Positions 1 to 10,900 of a DNA stretch of 64,000 nucleotides are shown piece by piece. Made by a program: the position numbers and the translations under genes. Positions within the stretch are counted from its first letter, which is position 1. Each line of letters opens with the position of its first letter. Origin of the DNA: Deinandra increscens subsp. villosa (lineage: Eukaryota; Streptophyta; Magnoliopsida; Asterales; Asteraceae); NCBI GenBank assembly GCA_039602395.1, contig JBCNJP010000007.1, positions 120,748,957 through 120,812,956 on the forward strand, written 5' to 3'. The notes under the pieces are model-generated. The model was not told where the DNA came from. It searched no databases and saw nothing but the letters and a program-made list of their open reading frames with translations.

Positions 1-27
1 ATGGTTTTCAAGGAGTAGAAGAGAGTT

Positions 28-370
28 TTAATCTCTAAACGCGCACGTTTTGAAGAGATTAAAGTCCAACAAATGGATGGAATTAGAGATGTAATAAATT
101 TTATAACTTCCAACTTATGGAGGTTAGATTGTTTTAAATAAAATTTATAACGTCCAACTAATGGATGTTAAGGTTATGTCGTAACCGACAACTCGTTTAA
201 CTCTAAGTCCAACTTTGAGTCAAAACGAGTTGAAAAATATTTATTTTTTAAAACACTAAATCACCTCGAGAAATCTAAGTCCAACTTTGAAACTCGAGGT
301 AATGAAGTTTTTACAAAACGAACGGTGTTTTAAAAATTTGTTTTAAGTTTGTAGGAATACCGTTCGTAGA
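28..370. repeat. array of short inverted repeats with a shared TCCAAC loop motif
   Basis: Five copies of a (A)AGTCCAAC-like motif occur near 65, 109, 152, 207 and 279. Several sit at the centre of complementary flanks, e.g. TAACTTCC...GGAGGTTA and TAACGTCC...GGATGTTA. Larger inverted pairs enclose others: TTTAATCTCT/AGAGATTAAA, AACTCGTTT/AAAACGAGTT, CCTCGAG/CTCGAGG, ACGAACGGT/ACCGTTCGT. It is probably part of the retroelement remnant. Its role is unknown. Confidence 0.45.
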
Positions 371-1348
371 TTTAAATAAAATAAATACTTTTTATTTAAG
401 TACGATTACAACAAAAGAAATAATACAATACAATTGAAAGTAATTAGATCTACTCCTATTACAATTACAAGGAAATGAATTACGTTACAAGGAAATAATG
501 AGTTACAATACAATGAAATGAATAAAATTACACAGAAATGAAAATTACATGTAAATGAAATGAATCAGCAGTGATTTGAATAAAAGGAAAATAAAGACAG
601 AGAGTTTGACAAAAATGTTTTAAATATTAATTGAAGGTTAAAGAAAATGATTTGAGAAAATCTTTTGAAATTAGAAAGAAAACGAGAAAGGTTCCAAGGA
701 ACCTTGGCGAAGGCTTCGGGTCAAAACCCGGGTCCCTTAAAACAAATTCCGGGTCTACCAAAGATCCGTTTTGTTTCCCAGGGTACAATCGCCTAAACCG
801 TATTGTACGGCCGGGATAACTCTAAGCTTGAAGTTACCTTGAAGCTTGAAGAAATGAAGAACGAAGAGGAAGATGAGAGAAATAGTGAGGAGAGGTAGAG
901 AGAAAGAATTCTGTGAATTCTGGTGTGTCTAGCCTCAACTAATGAGGCTGTATATATAGTGGTGGGAATGACTTGTTGAGCACACAAAAATAATTCGTAG
1001 TCAAACTTTGCATTAAACGTCTTTAATGCAAATTGATTTCTAATTAACGCGGAATTACCTTATTTAGCTCAAAACGCGTTTACAGCTGTCAATCCGGAGG
1101 AATCTCCGCGTAACAGCTGTTTCCGGAAGAACTGATCTTCCGCTTGAACTTCAAGCTCCTTTTCAGCTGAGCTTCAAGTTCAAGCTCCTTTTTCCACTTG
1201 AACTTCAAGCTGGAATTTTTTCCGGTTGAACCCAGTTCCGCTTGATCTATCTGCCCAGACCACACAGGTCCGCTTGGACTTCAACCGGAACACCTTCTCA
1301 AAGCGCCACATTGCGCCTCATACGCCCACGCCACGCGCGCGTGCGTGT

Positions 1349-1372
1349 GCGAGTGCGAGTGCGAGTGCGAGT
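1349..1372. repeat. (GCGAGT)4 microsatellite
   Basis: Four perfect hexanucleotide units follow a GC/GT-rich stretch inside the LTR remnant. Confidence 0.8.
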
Positions 1373-1499
1373 TAGGGGTGCTTCGCACCCCTCAGGGTCC
1401 AAGGGATGTGTCCTACTAAAGGAAACAATAGTTGGTAAGGTTCCCACCTTATAAACCACTTTTGGTTTCAATCCCCAACCAATGTGGGATGAGTTAACA

Positions 1500-2224
1500 T
1501 GCTATACTTAGCATTTTTCTCTCTAATTTTCGCAGCTTCACAAGTTGCGAGACCTCAACTTTGAGCTTCGATATCTCATTCATACGAGCTCGGATTTGGA
1601 CGTGGTTTGATGCGTTGGAAAGCCCTCACAACGTACTACACAAACCCATTAAATACAGAGGCAACAACCTATGTTATCTGTATTTTATTTTAGTCCAAAG
1701 TTGGTGAAAAACTCATTTTCACACTTAGTGAAAAAACTCATTTTCCACTAGTTTTTCTCCCAAAATTCCAACATCTACATCATACGTATTTTCATTTACT
1801 TTAATTCTATCATGATTAAAAAAAAAGTAGGATCCATAGTTCAAGGCGTTCTCCCAGATCCATCCTACTCATTTGTGTTGATGCATCAAATTTACCATCA
1901 TTTAAAGAACCATCTTCACATGATAAAGTGGGTAAAAGTCCAGTAATTGCAATGTATAACTACATTATAGCCTATCTTTATTTTATAAAAAGGATCATTA
2001 TGGCCTTTATTTTATTTACTACTTATGATAGCTTTGTCTTTTTTCAAGTAGATGGATGTACACATTTTCTCTCTTTCCACTCTTATATTATTTGTGCAGA
2101 ATTTCCAAAGAGTAGCTTGACTTTGACTGCACATTTGACCTTCCATGGTCAAACTATACTAAATCTTGGCATGGGCCAATAAAACAATGATGCAAGAAAA
2201 GACATAGCTTTCTAGGCACAATAA
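1500..2224. other. 3' flank of the fibrillin gene, no gene seen
   Basis: AT-rich sequence downstream of the fibrillin stop codon. It should contain that gene's 3' UTR. No protein-like frame or transposon terminus was recognised. Confidence 0.5.
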
Positions 2225-5200
2225 CTATAGAGGGACTCTATAATTTGGATCCACCATTCTCAATATGAACAAATTTCCTTCATTGCCTCTTGATATCCTG
2301 CAACCATAAAATCAGGTCACTAATGCAGTCTCAATGTAGAAATGAAAGAAAAGTTAGTGTACAAAGACTTCTTTATCTAATTCCTACAAACTTAAGTAGT
2401 CTTGACTCTTGATGCGAATTTTTTCGGCTTAAAGGCATTTTTGGAACTAATAGCTAGCAGAGTAGTTGACTCTTAGAAAGTCAACCATTTAGTCGACAAG
2501 TATATATATAGTGTGGTGTACCTTAATTCTTCATCCAAGTACGTTATTTCCAGTTGACCACGACCACTTCCACGAGCTCTTATAGGTATCTGCAATCACA
2601 TAAAATTTGTTTATTTAGACAGTTTCCACCTTTTTGTATTTTAACGGCACCATCTTTGTTTTTTTTAAATATCAAGCAAACATGATACAGAATTAACCAC
2701 TATTTCTTCAGGAAATCAAAAGAATCGACTCTTATAGTAGTGACAAGGTTTCACCTACCAGACCAAACACTTTAAAAGCATCAAACTTGACAGCGACCCG
2801 TTTTGCATTAAGGAGAACTAGATTAGCAGTAGCCTGCAGAAAATGCAACAGTTGAGTGTCACAAAACATCTATAAAAAGTATAAAATGGACTCAGGAGTC
2901 TATTAGTGATTAGTTTCACCCGAAACACTTCTTATCGAAGTACTCTATTAGTGATTAGTGTGTCAAGTATGGTAATGAAAATTACACTATTTTGATAATA
3001 ATTTACTGTTTTTACTAATATAACTCAAGAGGTTTTGATGTTTTTTGCAATTTCACTTCGATGGGCAACCTTCGGCATGTTCCCTTTTATGCTAATATTT
3101 ATGATTTGACCCCTTAGACAAATGGTGACTTTAGTCAACACAATTCTTCTTTTCTTGTTATGATTAAAAGGAACTAAAAGTAAATGATATTAGATTAAAC
3201 ATTGGTAACTTTTGAGGACATATGGAGAAATACCTGGTTAAAGAATGGCCAAGTTTCCATATTTTGAGCTCTAAGAGTGTCCGCATTAATTGCCTGGTAA
3301 ATCTTTCCATTTGCTCGTAAAATTTTAGGTCTCTACAAAAAATAAATTATTGTTAAAAGTATTTCATTTTTTTTACCAAATATCTTTAGCTTAAAAAGTG
3401 TTTTCAGCTAGAAAAATTGGCAAGTTAAAAAGAGTTTGGTTTGGATGACTCAAAAGGAACAAAACCATGCAAATTTTAAGAACAGTTAGTCAATTTAAAT
3501 AATATTTTCAGAGATTGGAAAGTTAAAATAGAGATGGAAACATCAAACATGCTACCTTCGTCTGCAGGATTGATTGAGATGTTGTGTAGAGAAGCTCCCA
3601 TTTTCCATTCAGCAAGTCGGATTTAAGTGGCTTCTTTACCTTATTCAATGCCTCAAGTTTACGTGCAATCTAAACACCAGCTACTTCAACCGTCATCAAG
3701 GAGATTAAAAAATTTCCACAACCTCCTTTCTCATCTTGATGTTTCAGGTCCCACAACAAGATCAAAGTAAGTTATGGGTCCCATATCTCAAACGGGCCCC
3801 ACAACAAATCTGATTAAGTTATGGGTCTCATACTCTCATGTTCCAAATGAGACCCACAACAAAATCTAGAAAATCAGACTAATTGTGAGTCTCGTCTCTC
3901 AAACAAGATCCACAACAAAATCGGACTAAAACATCAGAATTTAAAGTGTAAAATGTTTCTACACTAAAATTTCAAGTTATCATATAGTTTCTGCAAGGCG
4001 TCTTTTCTAGAAAACTTTTAGTCCCGAGATTACCTCTTTGCCCATTAAATCTAATCAAATATTGGTACTTCTAGTTTAAGGACATAAGAAATATGCTTGA
4101 TCATATAAAAAGTCATATCTATCAGAACAATTTGATTCAAGTAATTGCTCTTCTTAAACCCCACTTAAGAATTTGAATTCCACTTAGAACATTAACCAAA
4201 AACCAATGTTGGCTGTAATTTTAGGACCCGAGTTCACAAGCATGTGAAGTTGGGGACCAAAATTGACAAGCCGCTCAAAGTTGGTTTTAGTTTTCCTAGT
4301 TTAATAACAAGTTTCGTTAGCCTATATATATATATAAGAACCTAGATTGTGGTTTGTATAACACAATTTGTAATCAATTCTTAGTTATAATAAACTTATA
4401 ACTAACTTGATTTTAATACTCCAAATTATGATCCACTAGCCGATAACAATCCAAATATCGGTTTGCCCAATAGTAATACGGTAATACCAACTTTCATTTT
4501 CGTTGTCAAGGACAATCCCTACAGGGCAATAGCAATACCAACTTTCATTTTCGTTGTCAAGGACAATCCTAGTAGCGTAATAATCATATATTTACACTTG
4601 ATTTCCATTTACTTTTCCTTTTATGTTTCCTCGTTTTGTTTAAAGTCATCGTCACGGGGCAGAAATCAAGCGTAAATGTATCATGATTATGCTACTGGGA
4701 TTGCCTGATGGCGGAAGCGGATAGAAAACCCTTGATCTATGTCAAGGAATGAAAACCTAGCCCAAAACCTGGTGCTAGAAACCCTAGACGCCAAAACCGG
4801 CTTCTAGAAAAACCCTTGGATAAACCTCCAAAGAAAAGTTCTTTATTCAATCAATAATCAACCTCCCAAAAAGATTACAAATAAGTTCTTTAAATAGCCA
4901 AAATAACAAAAGTAAACACACTTAAACTAGGAAACCTATTAATTAAAATAAACTACTAAACTAAAGATAGAGTAGGGAACAAGAAACCCAATGAAACCGG
5001 GTTTCGTATCCCCCAAAAGCCTTACGGGTCGGGCACCAGATATGGACTATCCAGATCCGTATCATCCTCCCCTTCTTTGAAAAACTCGTCCTCGAGTTTT
5101 AACATCGGATCAAAACCACCAGGATCAAACGGAATATCTCAGCGTCTTCCTCTCAACATCGTCACAAGCAAGATCATCACGACCAACTCTATAAGTTCAT

Positions 5201-7194
5201 TTTTGCATGTCGCTCGAGTTGGCTTTAAGCGAGCTCCATTCGGACCGGTGGGTCCCGGGTCTATTGGATTGTCTGGTCCTCCCACACCCTTCTCCATCTC
5301 CCCCTCTTCGAAAAAGACTCGTCCTCGAGTCTTGAAAATGTCAAAGAAGGCAACATTAGTTTTGGATGGATTCACCAAATTTTGAATCTCCAAATTTTTT
5401 TTCAAAAATATTGCATCAGCAATCAATTCTCCTAGTCCAAAAATCCTCAGCCCCAACTTTTTATGTAGACAAAAAATTTCGAACAGGAAGCCCAAGTGCA
5501 ATATTAATTCTGTATGAGCTGAACTCCAAAAAGCACGGCTACCCAAAAGGAATTCCACGAAAATTGTAGGAAATTTTTTTCCACCAATACCTACTACCCA
5601 CGTACGCATATATGGAAATCCTATAGAAATAGTTAAATCAAATAATTTGAGTATTCCCTGAGATTGTATTCTTATCCCATTCCACATTAAACGCCAAACT
5701 TCACGGTCAAAATTGAACAATCTCATACTTGAATTCCAAAACTTTGACGAAAAAATTACCTCTGACTTGAGCAAGTTGACTCCACAATTTCGGATATAAA
5801 GATATAATCTACTAATATGTATCCGCTCAACTTGTGTCTGCTGTAGTCCGGTGCGAACTGGGGGTAGTGGCGGAATGTGAGCCGCAGTAGTGGTTGTAGC
5901 GGCGGGCGGGGAAACGAGTGTTGGTGCGGAATGCGCGGACGGTGCAGGTGGGGAAACGGATGGCGGACGAATAATCCAACCCAAAAGTTGTTGGATCAAC
6001 AAACACTCTTCCATGTCAGGCACCACCCCGTCTTCATCGTACCTGGGTGTGCCTTCATAGAACGTACACAACTCGAGTTCACAAACTCGTTGTTGCAATC
6101 TTTTGATTTCTTCTACATCTCGGGGATCACGGTGATAGTCGTCGTTGCCTCCGGCGGCGAATCTACGTCGATGATCACGGTGGTTCCTCCGATCCATGGC
6201 TCTGATGCCACTTGATGGCGGAAGCGGATAGAAAACCCTTGATCTATGTCAAGGAATGAAAACCTAGCCCAAAACCTGGTGCTAGAAACCCTAGACGCCA
6301 AAACCGGCTTCTAGAAAAACCCTTGGATAAACCTCCAAAGAAAAGTTCTTTATTCAATCAATAATCAACCTCCCAAAAAGATTACAAATAAGTTCTTTAA
6401 ATAGCCAAAATAATAAAAGTAAACACACTTAAACTAGGAAACCTATTAATTAAAATAAACTACTAAACTACAGATAGAGTAGGGAACAAGAAACCCAATG
6501 AAACCGGGTTTCGTATCCCCCAAAAGCCTTACGGGTCGGGCACCAGATATGGACTATCCAGATCCGTATCATTGCCCTTTTGGCAACGAAAATGAAAGTG
6601 AAAATGCTATTGGATAAACTAATAGTTTAAATTATTGCCTATAGGTCATAGTTAGCCAAATTATTATGGTATTCTATTTTGTTGAAAGTGAGATGCGGTT
6701 GGCCAAAAACCGATAGTTGAAATTATTATCTGCTATAGACGATAGTTTGGCCAAATTGTTATAGTGTTCTTGTTATATCGATTCGTGATTTGTATCACCA
6801 CCTCAATTTCAGCTACACAATGATAAAATATCAAAATCCACACCTGATCAATGCGCTCCTGTTGTTCCGAAGTAGCCTCGGCACCTCGATCGAGTGGCGC
6901 TATGCTCTCAACTAGCTCCTGCTTAATGCTCTCGCAATCTTCAACTTTTGTCGAAAAGAACGGAAAGAAAGAAACCCTAGATCTCCATAATCTCGTCTTC
7001 TTCTCATCTCCAAAGCTCGAAGGTTTGTAGCAGGATAACAACGATCTCGTTGGTGGTGAAAGTAGACCGAAATTATCAATTTTACACGAAGAACGGAAAA
7101 GAAGGGGGGCGTTTGCGGTTAATGGCAGGGGAGGAGCTGTAATCAGGTGACCCATTTGATATGTGGTTATGCTAGGCGCCAATTTGTTATACAT
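2225..7194 (-). CDS. plastid lipid-associated protein / fibrillin (FBN3-like)
   Basis: Six exons in transcription order: 7194-6844, 3669-3556, 3332-3234, 2833-2759, 2589-2522, 2297-2225. All junctions are GT-AG and in phase, giving 259 aa. Fibrillins are lipid-binding proteins of plastoglobules and thylakoids that act in stress tolerance and chromoplast structure. Residues 1-75 or so are Ser/Leu/Arg-rich and fit a chloroplast transit peptide. The PAP_fibrillin domain starts with KQELVESIAPLDRGAEAT and runs through NGKWELLYTTSQSIL, METWPFFNQ and LEITYLDEELRISRG to the C-terminal MVDPNYRVPL. The pattern is closest to the FBN3 group from memory. A second in-frame Met at residue 14 could be the true start. 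Intron 1 (3670-6843) is enlarged by a foldback element and an LTR retrotransposon. The gene is divergent from PIGM, with 717 bp between the ATGs. No frame breaks were found. Confidence 0.9.
3747..3938. repeat. degenerate tandem repeat, about 50-57 bp unit
   Basis: Three to four units begin near 3747, 3794, 3849 and 3905. Each carries a GRYCCCACAACAA-type core followed by AARTTATGGGTCTCAT-like sequence. The array lies inside fibrillin intron 1. No function is suggested. Confidence 0.6.
4207..4448 (+). mobile_element. possible small solo LTR in fibrillin intron 1
   Basis: The segment starts TGTTGGCTG and ends CTAGCCGATAACA, so its ends are TG...CA with partly inverted termini. It contains a TATA-like (TA)n at 4323-4334 and polyadenylation-like AATAAA around 4390. 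No convincing 5-bp target duplication is visible, so this is tentative. Confidence 0.35.
4706..5064 (-). repeat. 3' LTR of the minus-strand element
   Basis: 359 bp with TG...CA ends. Its outer flank is the TTGCC target duplication. The last codons of the element's polyprotein frame run from the internal region into this LTR and stop at 5022-5024. Confidence 0.92.
5065..5077 (-). promoter_or_regulatory. polypurine tract (plus-strand primer)
   Basis: On the minus strand AAAGAAGGGGAGGA directly abuts the LTR start TGATACGG, as expected for second-strand priming. Confidence 0.75.
5139..6197 (-). CDS. truncated gag-like ORF of the LTR element (352 aa)
   Basis: The ATG lies at the end of the primer binding site. 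The first 60 residues (an Arg-rich start, then RDPRDVEEIKRLQQRVCELE) resemble the N-terminus of plant Ty3/gypsy Gag. Residues of about 75-115 are Pro/Ala/Ser-rich. The remainder has no capsid, zinc knuckle, protease or reverse transcriptase motif. After the TGA at 5139-5141 the same frame continues for 38 more codons, with KLEDEFFKEGEDDTD, to a stop at 5022-5024. That looks like the C-terminus of a gypsy polyprotein. The frame therefore appears to be a gag start and a pol end joined by deletion or replacement of everything between. Whether it is translated is unknown. Confidence 0.5.
   Translation of the reverse strand: MDRRNHRDHRRRFAAGGNDDYHRDPRDVEEIKRLQQRVCELELCTFYEGTPRYDEDGVVPDMEECLLIQQLLGWIIRPPSVSPPAPSAHSAPTLVSPPAATTTTAAHIPPLPPVRTGLQQTQVERIHISRLYLYIRNCGVNLLKSEVIFSSKFWNSSMRLFNFDREVWRLMWNGIRIQSQGILKLFDLTISIGFPYMRTWVVGIGGKKFPTIFVEFLLGSRAFWSSAHTELILHLGFLFEIFCLHKKLGLRIFGLGELIADAIFLKKNLEIQNLVNPSKTNVAFFDIFKTRGRVFFEEGEMEKGVGGPDNPIDPGPTGPNGARLKPTRATCKNELIELVVMILLVTMLRGRR
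6198..6210 (-). promoter_or_regulatory. primer binding site for initiator tRNA-Met
   Basis: On the minus strand TGGCATCAGAGCC lies two bases inside the 5' LTR. It differs by one base (C for T at position 4) from the common plant site complementary to tRNA-Met. Confidence 0.85.
6213..6571 (-). repeat. 5' LTR of the minus-strand element
   Basis: Same length as the other LTR and nearly identical to it. It is bordered on the outside by TTGCC (6572-6576). Confidence 0.92.
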
Positions 7195-7911
7195 ATTTAT
7201 TTATTGGATTTCGATTTGGGCTGTTTATGACCAAGTACAAAGTGTAGGGGCGTAAGTGAAAAATACAGAATAAATTTAGAAGTTATCGATCGGGAGGTAC
7301 ACGAAGAACGGAAGAACCCTAATTCCGTCAACTGACCTCTTCTCTCGTTCAATGATCCAGTGACGTCACTTGCGGAATCTCCGTCAACGGCACATGGATT
7401 TAGATTTGTTCTGATTCAAATTAGGTAACGGTTTTTGATTTACTGTTTATGGATTTAGATTTCAACAGTATTTATGAGTTTCATATCAACTAATTATGCA
7501 AAACAGATCCGAGAGTGAATCAGATTTCAACCATGTTATCACAAATTGAGAGTGAATCGGAAAATCGTGATCGATGAGTATGATTTTTTGAGTGGCGTAT
7601 GTTAGTGGCTTCTCCGTAATCACAAATTGATGCTCGTCTTCCTTTTCGAGTGGTTGAAATAGGATTTTTCTGTTTGAAACTGAAACCGAACCGAATTCAA
7701 ATTCGGTTTTTAGTTCGTCAACTTTGAGTTCGATTAGGTTTTCGGTTTCTGTATCTACAGGAAAAATATTTAAACAAAACCCTAACTGATGAACATCCCT
7801 ATAATCACCATCAATATGTCAGTTAGCTAATTCAGTTTTTTAACCAGCAATGAATTTGCTTGAATCGGTGGAATGCTAATTGTAGATATTGTTTCTTCGC
7901 AGCTTAGAGAA
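7195..7911. promoter_or_regulatory. shared divergent promoter region, fibrillin / PIGM
   Basis: The 717 bp between the two start codons must hold both promoters and both 5' leaders. A 16-bp direct repeat TACACGAAGAACGGAA occurs at 7298-7313 and again at 7083-7098 in fibrillin exon 1. A pyrimidine-rich TTGTTTCTTCGCAG ends at 7902, ten bases before the PIGM ATG, and could be the acceptor of a leader intron. No clear TATA box was assigned. Confidence 0.5.
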
Positions 7912-10900
7912 ATGGGAGTTTTGAATATTCGGTCGCTTATAATTTTCTCGGCCATTCTACGTGTCTTTTTAATTGTCTATGGAGAATGGCAGGATACTCA
8001 TATGGAGGTTAGGTATACAGATGTAGATTATCTGGTTTTCTCTGATGCTGCTGCTTTAGTAGTTGCTGGAAAGTCCCCTTACAAAAGATCCACATACCGT
8101 TACTCTCCTTTGATTGCATATATTCTCACACCAAATTCTTTTATTCATCGATCATGGGGAAAGTTCCTCTTCTCTGCTTCAGGTAAACAATATATTCAGA
8201 GAATGTGCTTGTCTTAATGGGAAAAGACTCAAAGAGTAGATATCTGGCCCATATAACATATAAATTGCATATTTTACTATTCCCATTTGAGGTGGCAAGA
8301 TGAGTGGGTTGAGTAACATGTTAAAACGGGGTCGGGCTGGATCACGTCTTTATATTATTGTTGTAGTTCTTAATTAATATAATAATAATATGATTATTAT
8401 CATAATAAAACAAACACACATATCACACAACACATATGTAGACACAACTATACATATCATGCAACTCACATATCCTCCTCACCAACCTTCCGGTGTCCCT
8501 CTGTCGCTGTGAGACACCTTTTGCGTGTTCTTCATGTGTGTATGTGTGATTATGTTTCAGATTTGTTTCTTTAAATTGATTTTGAAATTGGAATCTAATA
8601 GGCGAGGGATGTCATTGATCAGTTTTCATATTCCCATTTTGAAAATCAATATGAGGGGAGGGACCAATGTGATTAGGTTTCAGATTCGTGTTTAACGCAT
8701 CAGCCTCACCCATCTAATGGTGATTACAAACTAGATTTATTGAAATCTAACCGAACAGACACACATTGCATCAAACACACTTACATGACGGTGCTCGATG
8801 ACAGCGTAGTGACTGTAGATTCCTAGATTGTTGAGGAAGGCATGTGTGTTTGTTTTGTTGTAATTGTAATCATCATCATCGTTTTTAAATTACGAAATTA
8901 GAACGCTAAAAGTTCGATTACATTTCTGATTTTGATTTATAGAGATAGTTCAATCCCTCAAATTTGTTGTGGATGAAGCCTTAAGTTTAGAAACTTCAAA
9001 AAATGCAACAAATGAATTGAAAGAACCAAAAGTCGCGTGAAGAGTAACTAAGTGCTTAAAATATTCTAAATCGTTTTATGCTGTCTCAGGCTTAATATTA
9101 TCTTCAAAATGCAGATTTACTTGTGGGGTACTTCATTCGCATTATTCTGAAGCTTCGTGGGGTGCCTGAGAATCTAAGCATATACTCTGTAATTGTATGG
9201 CTTTTTAATCCATTTACCTTCACCATTGGAACAAGAGGCAATTGTGAGCCCATTATTTGTGCCATAATTTTGTGGATTATTATCTGTCTCATTAGAGGTA
9301 CAATCTCTAATTCTTAAAAAAACCTTTTGCATTTTTTCTATTTGTTTTGATTTGATATAAAGCCATGGAAATAAGTTCACCACATGCATGCTTATAGGCT
9401 ATAGCTATTGTTTAAGCGAAGAAAGATGGTAAGCAGTGGGTTACAGGAGACAATCTCAACCCATTACATGGAAATGGGTCGTTTGGGTTATATTTTATTT
9501 CAAACGTAGATCAATTGGTATAGTTAAAAAAAGAAACATGTATAACTGTTCAGAATCTGCTTAGAGTGTATCAAACTGTTTACAACCATCTAAATTGTTT
9601 AATTCAAAAAAGTTAGATCATTATTTAAGTAATAGTTTTTGTAACTGTATTTAATATGCATTTTTTAATGAAACTAAAATACAAAAAAGAAAAAAGTTAT
9701 GGCGGGTCAACCAACTCCCTCAAATCTGTTCACCCTTTCATTTTGAAGCCTATACAAGCTTTTGAGTGACTGCCCATAAAAGTTTTTTGTTTTTAAATTA
9801 GTTTTTGTAAACATATTCTATTTGTTTTGGTTTGCAGGTAATCTTTTTCAGGGGGCTGTTTGGTACGGGCTTGTTGTTCACATGAGAATCTACCCTATAA
9901 TTTATGCCCTCCCTATTGTCTTAATTCTTGATCCAAACCATTTCCAACCTGGTAAAAAGCCATCCATCATAGATTGGAATTCAAGACAACACAAATCAAA
10001 TGAAAATTTAGGCCTGAGCAAGCTTTTTGATCTGAACCGATTATGGGTTCTCTTTCAGAGCATCTTTACGAGACCAAGAATCTTGTTTGGACTAATATCA
10101 GCAACCATATTCTTCTTTTTCACTGGAACATTCTTCTATCTATACGAATGGGAGTTCATGCACGAGGCCTTGTTGTACCACTTAACTCGCACAGATCCCA
10201 GACATAATTTTTCGATCTACTTTTACCATATTTATCTCAATTATGAACGGGAATTGTCAGTGTTGGAAAAACTCATCTCGTTTCTACCTCAGTTAATAGT
10301 GCAGATTGTTCTAATTTTCCGCTTTGCACAAGATTTTCCGTTTTGTTTCTTTGTTCAGACGGTAGCATTCGTGGCATTTAACAAGGTTTGTTGTACCATG
10401 GCTCTTTTTGCAATTATCATACTTAACGGGTTGTGTGGATTAGCTTTTTTTCCTCTAAGAGTGCCTTTTGGTCATATTATTTATAAATATTTTATATAAC
10501 CATAATTTGTCAAACACTCAAACAAATAATTTTCTGATGACTACACCTTCAACAACAAAATCATATCCAAACACCATCTCCTACAGCCCACTTTATTACA
10601 GCTGAATTATCCAAATTCCACATAATTACTTTCCAAAACATACCTCCAAACACCCATAAATGTTTTCATGTTATGACATAAAAGTGTGCCATATTTTACA
10701 GGTGATAACAGCTCAGTACTTTGTGTGGTTTTTCTGTCTGTTGCCACTAATACTACCATGGAGCAAAATGAAGCTGAAATGGGAAGGTACTTTCTGCATC
10801 TTGTTGTGGATCGGAGCGCAAACACATTGGCTGTTTTGGGGTTATATGCTTGAATTTAAAGGCAAACAAGTGTTCTTACAACTTTGGGCAGCAAGTTTAT

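Larger units (their letters stand above)
1..1499 (-). mobile_element. LTR retrotransposon remnant, LTR edge at 1499
   Basis: Read on the minus strand, a sequence starting TGTTAACTCATCCCACATTG at 1499 is followed by a TATA-like TTTATAAGG near 1448-1456. This is the usual start and promoter layout of Ty1/copia-type plant LTRs. Further in come short direct repeats of a CTTGAACTTCAAGCT motif (1140-1215), a GA-rich leader-like stretch (840-905), and a block at 719-790 that is also found, diverged, near 14745-15110. No intact coding frame is visible. The other end lies outside the window, so target duplications cannot be checked. The family assignment is inference. Confidence 0.5.
4706..6571 (-). 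mobile_element. short non-autonomous Ty3/gypsy-derived LTR retrotransposon
   Basis: Two 359-bp LTRs (4706-5064 and 6213-6571) flank about 1.15 kb. The 5-bp target duplication TTGCC (4701-4705, 6572-6576) is perfect. On the minus strand the LTR starts TGATACGGATC and ends CGCCATCA. It is followed by a 2-bp spacer and a primer binding site TGGCATCAGAGCC, one base off the standard initiator-tRNA-Met site TGGTATCAGAGC. A purine tract AAAGAAGGGGAGG precedes the 3' LTR. I found only two substitutions between the LTRs (AACAA/AATAA, AAAGA/ACAGA), so the insertion is recent. There is no protease, reverse transcriptase or integrase, so movement would need a helper element. It lies inside intron 1 of the fibrillin gene, on the same strand. 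Confidence 0.93.
4527..6612. mobile_element. foldback (MITE-like) hairpin split by an LTR retrotransposon
   Basis: The left arm 4527-4604 is complementary to a right arm made of 4663-4705 plus 6577-6612. CAATAGCAATACC, TTTCATTTTCGTTG and the TAGTAGCGTAATAATCAT region all have inverted partners, with scattered mismatches. The loop is 4605-4662. The right arm is interrupted by the LTR element at 4706-6571. A partial second copy of the left arm lies just upstream (4482-4525). The superfamily cannot be named from the termini. Confidence 0.75.

Noticed and set aside
5077..5569. Plus-strand frames across the LTR element
   Set aside because: The element's signals (primer site, purine tract, Gag-like start) all point to the minus strand.
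7873..7911. PIGM start at the upstream ATG 7873
   Set aside because: A pyrimidine-rich CAG acceptor lies between 7873 and 7912, and family proteins begin near the hydrophobic segment that follows 7912.
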